Assembly: GCA_017468215.1 (NCBI GenBank)
Contig: JAFUJG010000176.1
Location: 1 to 7,171 of the forward strand
Length of the DNA: 7,171 nt
DNA from: Clostridia bacterium
Lineage (GTDB): Bacteria; Bacillota; Clostridia; UMGS1883
Direction: 5' to 3'
This document shows, in pieces, positions 1 through 6,365 of the stretch. Both the position numbers and the translations under genes were made by a program. Within the stretch, counting starts at the first letter, position 1. Each line of letters starts with the position of its first letter. Under the pieces are notes generated by a model that saw nothing but the letters and a program-made list of their open reading frames with translations, searched no databases and was not told where the DNA came from.

Positions 1-1016
1 AAATTGCAGATATCGGCGGCAGCAGCAAGGTTACCGTAAGCTTTGTTGATACAAACGGTGCTGAACTTAAGACCAGCGAAATAATTGATGTTCTTTCCGG
101 TGTAGAAATTACAGAAAGTGTAATCGGCTACGAAAAGCTTATTACAGTTGGCGGAGTTGACTATATGGTTAAGGATGTTGAAGGCCTTGGTCAGGTAGCT
201 ACAGGTGCAGATATGACTGTTAAGGTTGTTTATGTCGAAGCTGTAGCAGCTCAGGCTACATTTAATGCTACAAGAGGCGATTCGCTCCGTTCTGCAACAG
301 ATTCTTCACTTACAGACTTTGCAAGTGAGTCCGGAAGCGATTATCCCGCAAGACTTATGACAGATAACCGCTGGTACAAGAGAGCAGGTCTTGCAGGCTT
401 TGAAGTTAGTGTTCCCGAAGGTGAAATCATCACAAAGGCAACTGTTAAGCTTCATGTTAACGCATCTAACGGAACAGGCGGTGCAGCAATTTATGATGCA
501 TCTGCACTTCCCGAAAATTGGTCAAGAGGCAACGTAACAGGATTTGCACTTCCTGCAGAGCCCATTGCAACAGGTGTTGTTGATGGTGCTTATATTACAT
601 TTGATGTTACTGATTATGTAACTGAAAACGGTGATGTAAGCTTTGCAGTATTTACAACTGTTGACCAGCAGTATATTATCTACGATTCTGAAAATACAAG
701 CTATGTTCCTCAGCTTATTGTAGAAACTGCCAAGGAAAAGGTTACAAGCTTCGAAATTGCAGACGGTAAGGCTGTTTACACATCCTATGACGGTGAAACA
801 GTAACAGTTGCAGTTGCTTACTATGATACAAACGATGCAGTTATAAAGGTTGTGACAGATTCCGGTAACGGAGAAACTGTTTCTGTAACAATCGAAACTA
901 ACGTGACAGATGCAGTAAGATACAAGGCATTTGTATGGAATTCAAAGAATGGCATGAAGCCTGTTATGAAATCTATTGAAGGCACATTTACACCCGCAGA
1001 AGTTCCTGCAGAGTAA
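1..1016 (+). CDS. C-terminal part of a secreted multidomain carbohydrate-binding protein (5' partial)
   Basis: The reading frame is open from base 3 to the TAA at 1014-1016, giving at least 337 residues. The true start lies upstream, so the internal ATG at 165 is not a start. Numbering from base 3, three beta-rich modules can be read. Residues about 8-77 look like a MucBP-type fold (VTVSFVDTNGAEL, then IGY, then ADMTVKVVY). Residues about 82-242 resemble a CBM96/DNRLRE-type sandwich (ATRGDSLRS, RAGLAGFEV, ENWSRGNVT, FDVTDYV, PQLIVE). Residues about 245-330 form an Ig-like module ending YKAFVWNSKNGMKPV, a recurrent ending in clostridial exported proteins. The protein ends TPAEVPAE, with no LPXTG motif, hydrophobic anchor or SLH repeat. 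Inference: an extracellular enzyme or adhesin whose catalytic part and signal peptide lie upstream. The polysaccharide bound is unknown. It converges on the GH50-like gene and has its own terminator. Domain names are from pattern memory; secretion is likely, function open. Confidence 0.75.
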   Translation, partial: IADIGGSSKVTVSFVDTNGAELKTSEIIDVLSGVEITESVIGYEKLITVGGVDYMVKDVEGLGQVATGADMTVKVVYVEAVAAQATFNATRGDSLRSATDSSLTDFASESGSDYPARLMTDNRWYKRAGLAGFEVSVPEGEIITKATVKLHVNASNGTGGAAIYDASALPENWSRGNVTGFALPAEPIATGVVDGAYITFDVTDYVTENGDVSFAVFTTVDQQYIIYDSENTSYVPQLIVETAKEKVTSFEIADGKAVYTSYDGETVTVAVAYYDTNDAVIKVVTDSGNGETVSVTIETNVTDAVRYKAFVWNSKNGMKPVMKSIEGTFTPAEVPAE

Positions 1017-1021
1017 AATTT

Positions 1022-1052
1022 AAAAGGAGGGCCGAAAGGCTCTCCTTTTTTT
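1022..1052 (+). terminator. Intrinsic terminator of the secreted-protein gene
   Basis: A 12-base-pair stem (1022-1033 with 1038-1049, containing one G-U pair at 1030/1041) closes a GAAA tetraloop and runs into a tract of seven T (1046-1052). It starts five bases after the stop codon at 1016. The A-rich left arm means it could also work for transcripts arriving on the minus strand. Confidence 0.9.
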
Positions 1053-1056
1053 CATG

Positions 1057-1085
1057 ATAAAAGCTCAGCACTGCTGAGCTTTTAT
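1057..1085 (-). terminator. Terminator of the murC / GH50-like transcript
   Basis: An almost perfect palindrome: 1057-1069 pairs with 1073-1085 (13 pairs) around a three-base loop. On the minus strand it starts directly after the TAA stop (1088-1086) of the GH50-like gene, and its right arm ends in a TTTT run. The U tract is short, so efficiency may depend on the second hairpin (1022-1052) just beyond it. The two hairpins together separate convergent transcription units. Confidence 0.8.
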
Positions 1086-3050
1086 TTAGTAGCATATTGA
1101 ATTTATTTCTGTTTGTTTTTCGCTTGTGGGCTCCATGTCGCCGTTGGCAACAAGGTAAACCTCACGGTTTGTTCTTTTGGCAGCTTCTACAATTTCAGGA
1201 TATTCCTTATTACATACATCTACAAAGCCTATCTGATAGTTTTCGCCATCAAAGCGACCTAAGTAGCCCTGGTCATTAAGTGTGAAATAGTGTGCACCAA
1301 GGCAGTAGGGGTGAGAAGCACAGCGGTGCATGTAATAACGGTACGCCTTGGCTCTGTCTTCCTGACTTGCAACACCTTGGATACCTGTTGCATCCAAACC
1401 ACGGTCCAATGCACCAAAATGGAACTCGCCAATCATAACAGGCATATCAACAAGGTCAACTATATGCTGAATACTTCCGTATGGGTCGTGACGGTAGCAG
1501 TTGAAGGAGAATACATCAAAATACTCGCATCCGCTTGTTACGGTTTTGTTTGCAACCCATGCATAACGCATACCTAAATTAAGGTGATTTTTATCAACTT
1601 CCTTCAAGGCAAGTGCAGGTACTTTTATAAATTCACGCACCATCTCTGCAGAAATAGTCATCAAATCTTCCCAAGCTGTTTTGTTGAGTATTTCCTTGTC
1701 AATTGGTGTGTACAAATCCTCAAAGGCGGCAAATGATGTGTTCCAAGCTGAATTAAGGCTTTCAACAACCGTGTAGAGCGCTTTTAACTCGTTAACGATA
1801 AAATCCTTGGAACAGAAGCTTTCGCATTGCTCAAGCGTTACAGCGGCTATATTAAGTCCATCTGCAAACGCCCAGTGAGGCTCATTGCTCATGAAATAGC
1901 CTATCATATTTTTATCATCCTTGAGCTCTGTCATCTGCTGTGCCCACTTTTCGCTCTCTGACTGATACTCAGGGGAAAATACATCCGGGAAGTCACGGAA
2001 TATATTTTTTGTTGTACGTGGAAAGCCATGAAGAATATGTACATAGGGGAGGTTAGAGTTCTTGATAAATCTCATATCGCTCCAGCAGGCAACTGTGTTT
2101 TCGCCCCACTCAACAAGACGGCGTTTTGTAATGCGGGTCCAGGCATCGTACCAGTCATCGCCGAATGTACGGTAGAGATTATATTTATGCCAGGAGAAGA
2201 AAACCTCATCGCCATGGGGTCTGCGAGCCCAACCGGGGGCATCCTTGTCGGGAAGATAATCACAGAAGCCTTCAATGCCTGTGAGATTACAATCTCCGTC
2301 AACACCCACACAATCAAGACCACAGCTTATGAATGCATAGCCGTCAGGGTCTTTGAGCCAGTAACGCTTATCGTCTTTTTCAAGAGCGAAAAAGCCTGTT
2401 GCTTTGAATTTTTTGCCAAGCCATCCGCCGTAAGGGGAACAATCGGTGGGAGGGATGGTTTCTTTTTCGTATTCTTTTAAAAGATATTCCTTAAGCTCGT
2501 CCTCGTTATTTGTTTTGCCCTGCCAAGTGGTAATTTTCTTTTGACCGAGAGTATCCACAAGCTTTACATCGGGAACTATGTGTTCGGGCTCGTATTCTGT
2601 GATATAAGCACTGTCAATTCTGAGTGTTACATCGCAGGGAGACGGAGCAACGCCAAATGCAAAGCGTGTAAGACGGTTAAGCTTTACAGGTGTTCCCAGT
2701 ACAACCGTTTTGAGCCTTCCGGGCTTTCTCTTTAAAAACAGAACACCCCCCTCGGCAGACTCCTCCTTAAGAGAAACCACAGTTTTTACCTGGGGAAGAA
2801 GCCCGATTTTTACGGTTATGTCAGAGTTTTTATTATCTGTATCCCAAAAATTAAGTGTCACACTTGTGGAGTATTCTGAAAGATTGGTAACCTCGAAAAC
2901 AATATACTCATCCTTATTGCAGGGATAAGAACAAATTGTCCCAACTTCGCCATTGAAAACAAGCATGCCGCCGTTTTCAGAGAAGGTGTACAAATTATCG
3001 CTTAAGGTTACATTTTTAAGAACTGCTTTGGTTAAATCAACTTTTTTCAT
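1086..3050 (-). CDS. GH50 (beta-agarase)-like glycoside hydrolase, clan GH-A, cytoplasmic
   Basis: This is a 654-residue protein. Residues 1-155 form a beta-rich domain like the CBM-like N-terminal domain of GH50 enzymes. From about 160 the sequence follows the GH50 pattern: DTLGQ, W-x-GKT, DELKEYL, YGGWLG (207-212), TGFFALE, then YWLKDPDGYAFISCGLD (230-246), opening a (beta/alpha)8 barrel to about 625. The likely acid/base is E390 in SNEPHW and the likely nucleophile E542 in GEFHFGALDRG, the two glutamates expected for a retaining clan GH-A enzyme. The N-terminus (MKKVDLTKAV) has no hydrophobic core, so the protein should be cytoplasmic and act on imported oligosaccharides. The start is fixed by AGAGG at 3061-3057, six bases before the ATG. 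It lies 16 bases behind murC with no terminator between, so it is probably co-transcribed. Substrate unknown: agar- or porphyran-type oligosaccharides or another beta-galactoside are possible. GH42 is a less likely alternative. Confidence 0.75.
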   Translation of the reverse strand: MKKVDLTKAVLKNVTLSDNLYTFSENGGMLVFNGEVGTICSYPCNKDEYIVFEVTNLSEYSTSVTLNFWDTDNKNSDITVKIGLLPQVKTVVSLKEESAEGGVLFLKRKPGRLKTVVLGTPVKLNRLTRFAFGVAPSPCDVTLRIDSAYITEYEPEHIVPDVKLVDTLGQKKITTWQGKTNNEDELKEYLLKEYEKETIPPTDCSPYGGWLGKKFKATGFFALEKDDKRYWLKDPDGYAFISCGLDCVGVDGDCNLTGIEGFCDYLPDKDAPGWARRPHGDEVFFSWHKYNLYRTFGDDWYDAWTRITKRRLVEWGENTVACWSDMRFIKNSNLPYVHILHGFPRTTKNIFRDFPDVFSPEYQSESEKWAQQMTELKDDKNMIGYFMSNEPHWAFADGLNIAAVTLEQCESFCSKDFIVNELKALYTVVESLNSAWNTSFAAFEDLYTPIDKEILNKTAWEDLMTISAEMVREFIKVPALALKEVDKNHLNLGMRYAWVANKTVTSGCEYFDVFSFNCYRHDPYGSIQHIVDLVDMPVMIGEFHFGALDRGLDATGIQGVASQEDRAKAYRYYMHRCASHPYCLGAHYFTLNDQGYLGRFDGENYQIGFVDVCNKEYPEIVEAAKRTNREVYLVANGDMEPTSEKQTEINSICY

Positions 3051-3066
3051 TATTTTCCTCTTTTAA

Positions 3067-4437
3067 TTAGGTTAATTTTAAAATATTTTCGCCTATTTTA
3101 TATACATCGCCTGCGCCCATTGTGATGACAAGGTCATTTTCGGAAAGATTATCACGAAGATATTCCTCGACCTCGTCAAAGCTTTTGATATATGACGCAC
3201 TTTCGATGGCCTGCGCAAGATCTTGGGAACTTACAAGTCCTGTATCCTTTTCACGTGCTGCAAAAATATCTGTAATTATAACATTTACATCGCTTTCTTT
3301 AAATACCTTCACAAAGTCATCAAAGAGCATTTTTGTGCGGGTGTAGGTGTGAGGCTGGAAAACACAGTAAACGTTTTTAAAGCCCATGTTCTTTGCGGCA
3401 GTAAGTGTTGCGTTGATTTCAGAGGGATGATGTGCATAATCGTCAACGATAAGAGCGTTGTTAAAATAACCCTTACGCTCAAATCGTCTGTGAGCACCGA
3501 TAAACTTACCAAGTGCCGAGCAGATAACACTTTTATCTATTCCTGCAAGGTCTGCCACAGCAAATGCACAAAGAGCGTTGTATACGTTATGTGTGCCGGG
3601 AACAGCAAGAGCTACATCCGTATAAAAAGAACCGTTCTTAAATACCTTAAAGGTATATTTTTCCAAGGCGTCGTGCTTGATATCGCAGGCTTTATAGTTA
3701 CAGCTGTTTTCAATTCCTACTGTAACAATCCTCTTATTTACACCCTCCAGTGCTTTAAGTACATTTTTGTCATCAGCGTTGGCAACAATAACACCGTCAT
3801 CGGGTGTGATATGTGCAAAACGGTTAAAGGTGTCTATAATGTCATCAAGACCGGTAAAAAAGTCAAGATGGTCTTCTTCAATATTAAGGATAACCGTTGT
3901 TTTGGGAGAAAACTTAAGGAAGCTTCGGTGATATTCGCAAGCCTCGGCAATAAAAATCTCTTTTTTGCCTACACGGAGATTACCTCCGATAACATCCAGC
4001 TCACCACCTATGGTAACGGTGGGGTCCATGTCAGCTTCAAGGAAAATCTGCGAAATCATGCCTGTTGTACTGGTTTTACCGTGAGTTCCCGAAACAGCGA
4101 TAGGGTTGTCATATCTTTTCATAATGGCACCTAAAAGCTCGGCACGGTCGATAATTTCAATACCTTTTTCCACTGCTGCCATAAATTCGGGATTGTCCTC
4201 TTTCACAGCGGCGGTGTAAACTACAAGGTCCTGGTCTGTTATATTTGCATCCGACTGTCCGATTGTAATTTGGGCACCGTATTCTTCAAGCTGTTTTGTG
4301 ATGTGACTTTCCTTCATATCTGAGCCGGTGACTATACAGCCGTCATCCATAAGAATGCGGGCGAGAGCACTCATGCTGATACCGCCTATTCCGATAAAAT
4401 GTATTTTATGCCCTTTAGTTAAAACAGAATTATCCAT
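3067..4437 (-). CDS. murC: UDP-N-acetylmuramate--L-alanine ligase
   Basis: MurC adds L-alanine to UDP-MurNAc with ATP in the cytoplasm, the first amino acid of the peptidoglycan stem peptide. All three Mur ligase domains are present in 456 residues, the usual family length. The N-terminal Rossmann part has HFIGIGGISMSALA (13-26). The central ATPase domain has the P-loop SGTHGKTSTTG (116-126, Lys121), EACEYHRSF (165-173) and NIEEDHLDFF (185-194). After PGTHNVYNALCAFAVA (280-295) comes the C-terminal domain with RRFERKG (317-323), DDYAHHPSE (332-340), FQPHTYTRT (360-368) and GAGDVYKIGE (441-450). CGGAGGT lies six bases before the ATG and supports this start. The gene is divergent from spoVG and the first gene of a two-gene unit with the GH50-like enzyme. 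Expression probably starts at the extended -10 promoter at 4477-4469. No key motif is missing. Confidence 0.98.
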   Translation of the reverse strand: MDNSVLTKGHKIHFIGIGGISMSALARILMDDGCIVTGSDMKESHITKQLEEYGAQITIGQSDANITDQDLVVYTAAVKEDNPEFMAAVEKGIEIIDRAELLGAIMKRYDNPIAVSGTHGKTSTTGMISQIFLEADMDPTVTIGGELDVIGGNLRVGKKEIFIAEACEYHRSFLKFSPKTTVILNIEEDHLDFFTGLDDIIDTFNRFAHITPDDGVIVANADDKNVLKALEGVNKRIVTVGIENSCNYKACDIKHDALEKYTFKVFKNGSFYTDVALAVPGTHNVYNALCAFAVADLAGIDKSVICSALGKFIGAHRRFERKGYFNNALIVDDYAHHPSEINATLTAAKNMGFKNVYCVFQPHTYTRTKMLFDDFVKVFKESDVNVIITDIFAAREKDTGLVSSQDLAQAIESASYIKSFDEVEEYLRDNLSENDLVITMGAGDVYKIGENILKLT

Positions 4438-4468
4438 AATTTACCTCCGTTTATGCACTACTGTAAAT

Positions 4469-4477
4469 ATTATATCA
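4469..4477 (-). promoter_or_regulatory. Extended -10 promoter of murC
   Basis: The minus strand reads TGATATAAT: a perfect TATAAT (4474-4469) with a TG one base upstream, i.e. an extended -10 element for the vegetative sigma factor. No good TTGACA box sits 16-18 bases upstream, which is usual for extended -10 promoters. The start point would be near 4462, giving a leader of about 25 bases containing the CGGAGGT ribosome site. It is back to back with the spoVG promoter. Confidence 0.65.
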
Positions 4478-4497
4478 AAAAATTTAGAAAAATACTA

Positions 4498-4526
4498 TTG
4501 AAAAATTCTCTTTACTTTGATATTAT
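4498..4526 (+). promoter_or_regulatory. Sigma-A type promoter of spoVG
   Basis: TTGAAA (4498-4503) and TATTAT (4521-4526) are separated by exactly 17 bases, a near-consensus housekeeping promoter in an A+T-rich stretch. Transcription would start near 4533, leaving a leader of about 58 bases before the GTG start. I see no match here to the sigma-H consensus that drives spoVG in Bacillus subtilis. The -35 side abuts the murC promoter region, so the two polymerases could compete. Confidence 0.7.
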
Positions 4527-4543
4527 ACAATTAATAGAGAAAA

Positions 4544-4570
4544 AATCAAGTATCTTTGGATAACTTGATT
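4544..4570 (+). other. Leader hairpin upstream of spoVG
   Basis: AATCAAGT (4544-4551) and ACTTGATT (4563-4570) form an eight-pair stem. Three more pairs (ATC 4552-4554 with GAT 4559-4561, one base bulged) leave a TTTG loop. It lies in the untranslated leader between the promoter and the AGGAGGG site (4578-4584). No T run follows, so it is not a terminator. It could stabilise the mRNA 5' end or be a protein-binding site. Role unproven. Confidence 0.5.
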
Positions 4571-4577
4571 AAGATTT

Positions 4578-4593
4578 AGGAGGGTATATAGTG
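4578..4593 (+). promoter_or_regulatory. Ribosome binding site and GTG start of spoVG
   Basis: AGGAGGG (4578-4584) is followed by a six-base spacer and a GTG codon at 4591. The strength and spacing of this site, and the match of the resulting N-terminus ([10 protein letters not shown]) to the SpoVG family, decide for GTG as the start over any downstream ATG. Confidence 0.9.
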
Positions 4594-4863
4594 GAAATTA
4601 CAGACATCAGAGTAAGAAAGATTGCATCTGACGGAAAAATGAAGGCTATAGTTTCCGTAACACTGGACAATATGCTTGTTATCCATGATATCAAGGTTAT
4701 TGAAGGTGTTGAAAAAATGTTTGTGGCGATGCCTAGCCGAAAGAACGCCGAAGGCGAATATAAGGACATTGTGCATCCCATAACAAGCCAGCTTCGTGAA
4801 ACACTTCAGAGTGCTATTCTTGCTAAATACGAGGAAGCACTGAAGGAACAGGCTGTTGACTAA
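4591..4863 (+). CDS. spoVG: SpoVG family nucleic-acid-binding regulator
   Basis: This 90-residue protein matches SpoVG along its whole length: [11 protein letters not shown] at the start, [14 protein letters not shown] (14-27), [10 protein letters not shown] (30-39), then the signature [21 protein letters not shown] (44-64) and a C-terminal amphipathic helix with an acidic end. Family members bind DNA and RNA and affect septation, sporulation, capsule or virulence genes; direct targets differ between species. Here it is expressed from its own promoter, begins with GTG behind a strong ribosome site, and heads the spoVG-glmU-prs row conserved in Firmicutes. A hairpin follows its stop, so much of its mRNA may end before glmU. 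The gene itself does not prove that the organism sporulates, because non-sporulating Firmicutes also carry it. Confidence 0.97.
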   Translation: MEITDIRVRKIASDGKMKAIVSVTLDNMLVIHDIKVIEGVEKMFVAMPSRKNAEGEYKDIVHPITSQLRETLQSAILAKYEEALKEQAVD

Positions 4864-4871
4864 AGTAAGAC

Positions 4872-4903
4872 AATCAGGCAAGTTTTTTCCGGCTTGCCTG
4901 ATT
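4872..4903 (+). terminator. Hairpin terminator or attenuator after spoVG
   Basis: An 11-pair perfect stem (4872-4882 with 4893-4903, core ATCAGGCAAG) closes a ten-base loop that holds six T. What follows is TTGTTGTG rather than a pure T run, so termination is probably partial. It starts eight bases after the spoVG stop. Its likely effect is to make spoVG messages more abundant than glmU-prs messages. Confidence 0.6.
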
Positions 4904-4910
4904 TGTTGTG

Positions 4911-4937
4911 TGTGCCTTACAAGCGCACAGTAAGGCA
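4911..4937 (+). other. Second hairpin upstream of glmU, with an alternative pairing
   Basis: TGCCTTAC (4913-4920) and GTAAGGCA (4930-4937) can form a perfect eight-pair stem with a nine-base loop. An overlapping alternative, TGTGC (4911-4915) with GCACA (4925-4929), uses some of the same bases, so both cannot form at once. No T run follows either. This may be a regulatory leader element for glmU or chance complementarity in a short gap. Confidence 0.35.
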
Positions 4938-4946
4938 TAGTATTAT
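4917..4946 (+). promoter_or_regulatory. Possible promoter for glmU-prs
   Basis: A good -10 box, TATTAT (4941-4946), has a weak -35 candidate, TTACAA (4917-4922), 18 bases upstream. The -35 lies within the second hairpin. If used, transcription would start near 4953, about 25 bases before the glmU ATG. It would give glmU and prs expression independent of the hairpin after spoVG. The -35 match is poor, so this is tentative. Confidence 0.35.
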
Positions 4947-4978
4947 TCATATGTGAGCAGAAAGGTTACGGAGTTATT

Positions 4979-6340
4979 ATGAGTTTTTCTCTTGTTGTTC
5001 TTGCGGCAGGCGAAGGCAAAAGAATGAAATCCGAAAGGTCTAAGGTAGTTTTTAAGGTTTCCGGCAGGGAAATGGTTAACCGTGTTATTGATGAGGCAAC
5101 AAAAGCAGGCGTTGACAAGGTTTGCGTTGTTGTTGGACATAAAGCCGAAATGGTTATGGAGGCTGTGGGTAATGGTGTTGAGTTTGCAACACAACTCGAG
5201 CAGAAGGGAACAGGTCATGCTGTAATGCAGGCCAAGGAATTTGTCAAGAATTCCGAAAATGTTATGATTCTCGCAGGCGATACCCCTCTTATAACTGCCG
5301 AAACTCTTAAAAATGCAATGAGCTTTCACCTTGATAACAATTATTCCTGTACAGTACTTACTGCTGTTCTGGATAACCCCTTTGGTTACGGTAGAATCAT
5401 ACGTGATGATTTTTCAAATGTTTCAAAAATTGTTGAGCAGAAGGATGCAACAGAAAGTGAAAAGGCTGTTCGTGAAATCAACTCAGGCATGTATTGCTTT
5501 AAGTCGGTAGAGCTTGTTGAAGCTTTGGATAAATTGACAAACAACAATGCCCAGGGTGAGTATTATCTTACAGATACACTTGCAATCATGAAGAATGCAG
5601 GTCTTAAGGTTGGTGCATTCACTGTTGAAAACGCAGTAGAAATTTCAGGTGTTAACGACCGTTTGCAGCTGGGAGAAGCTGAAAAGGTTATGCGCAGAAG
5701 AATAAATGAGAAACACGCATTAAACGGTGTTACCATTATAGATATCGACAATACCTATATCGAGGATGATGTAGTTATTGGTCAGGATACTGTGATATAC
5801 CCCGGAACAACCCTTGAAAAGGGCACTGTTATCGGTAAAAATGTTGTAATCGGTCAGAACTGCAGAATTGTTAATTCCAAAGTTGGAGACGGCTGTGATG
5901 TGTATTATTCCACTATGGTTGATTCAAGCGTAGATGAAGGAACACATGTTGGTCCGTATGCTTATTTAAGACCGAACAGCAAAGTTGGTAAGGGATGCAA
6001 GGTTGGTGACTTTGTTGAGCTTAAGAATGCAGTCTTAGGCGACGGAACAAAGGCAAGCCATCTTACATATATCGGCGATGCAACCGTAGGTGCTAACGTT
6101 AACTTCGGTTGCGGAACAGTAATCGTAAATTACGACGGAAAGAGTAAGCACAGAACTGTTATAGGCGACAATGCGTTTATCGGCTGTAACTCAAACCTTG
6201 TTTCTCCCGTTACGGTAAATAACGATGCTTATATCGCTGCAGGCTCAACTATTACTCATGAAGTGCCCGAGGGCACTCTTGCAATAGCTCGAAGCCGTCA
6301 GGAAATTAAAACAGATTGGAAAGACAAACGTTCAAAGTAA
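4979..6340 (+). CDS. glmU: Bifunctional GlcN-1-P acetyltransferase / GlcNAc-1-P uridylyltransferase
   Basis: GlmU acetylates glucosamine-1-phosphate with acetyl-CoA and then joins the product to UTP, giving UDP-GlcNAc for peptidoglycan and other wall polymers. Both domains are complete in 453 residues, the normal length. The N-terminal uridylyltransferase has [11 protein letters not shown] (8-18), [12 protein letters not shown] (74-85), LAGDTPLI (98-105, metal ligand Asp101), GYGRIIR (136-142), EINSGMY (166-172) and GVNDR (224-228). The C-terminal left-handed beta-helix, from about 250, shows hexapeptide repeats, the YLRP motif (329-332), the catalytic base His361 in ASHLTYIGD, and NFGCGT plus NYDG (375-387). 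The start is supported by GGAG (4970-4973), five bases before the ATG. It follows spoVG after a 115-base gap with hairpins and precedes prs by 22 bases, so glmU and prs are very likely one transcript. Its product feeds the pathway in which MurC acts. Confidence 0.98.
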   Translation: MSFSLVVLAAGEGKRMKSERSKVVFKVSGREMVNRVIDEATKAGVDKVCVVVGHKAEMVMEAVGNGVEFATQLEQKGTGHAVMQAKEFVKNSENVMILAGDTPLITAETLKNAMSFHLDNNYSCTVLTAVLDNPFGYGRIIRDDFSNVSKIVEQKDATESEKAVREINSGMYCFKSVELVEALDKLTNNNAQGEYYLTDTLAIMKNAGLKVGAFTVENAVEISGVNDRLQLGEAEKVMRRRINEKHALNGVTIIDIDNTYIEDDVVIGQDTVIYPGTTLEKGTVIGKNVVIGQNCRIVNSKVGDGCDVYYSTMVDSSVDEGTHVGPYAYLRPNSKVGKGCKVGDFVELKNAVLGDGTKASHLTYIGDATVGANVNFGCGTVIVNYDGKSKHRTVIGDNAFIGCNSNLVSPVTVNNDAYIAAGSTITHEVPEGTLAIARSRQEIKTDWKDKRSK

Positions 6341-6350
6341 AGGATTATAC

Positions 6351-6365
6351 GGAGGAGTAGCAATG
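6351..6365 (+). promoter_or_regulatory. Ribosome binding site of prs
   Basis: GGAGGAG (6351-6357), a five-base spacer and ATG at 6363. The site lies wholly in the 22-base gap after the glmU stop, so prs has independent translation initiation on the shared message. Confidence 0.85.

Noticed and set aside
165..1016. Treating the ATG at 165 as the start of the first gene
   Set aside because: The same frame is open back to base 3 and encodes a continuous domain (VTVSFVDTNGAEL) before the ATG. There is no ribosome site before 165.
2028..2480. A 150-codon plus-strand open frame inside the GH50-like gene
   Set aside because: It is antisense to the region coding the conserved catalytic domain. No ribosome site and no recognisable family.
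4020..4060. A framing change or broken site in MurC because of HTYTRT instead of HRYTRT
   Set aside because: Both forms are familiar in MurC proteins, all other motifs are intact and the length is normal. The motif itself lies near 3334-3360, not at this position; no defect was seen in either place.
3223..4134. A 303-codon open frame on the plus strand inside murC
   Set aside because: It is antisense to a fully conserved murC. It has a Cys/Lys/Val-rich composition with no recognisable motif and no ribosome site, so it is a shadow frame.
4480..4535. A sigma-H promoter for spoVG, as in Bacillus subtilis
   Set aside because: No AGGA-type -35 and GAAT-type -10 pair was found at suitable spacing. 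The sigma-A-like TTGAAA/TATTAT pair fits better.
4943..5329. A 128-codon minus-strand open frame over the glmU start
   Set aside because: It overlaps the conserved uridylyltransferase motifs on the other strand and has no family resemblance.
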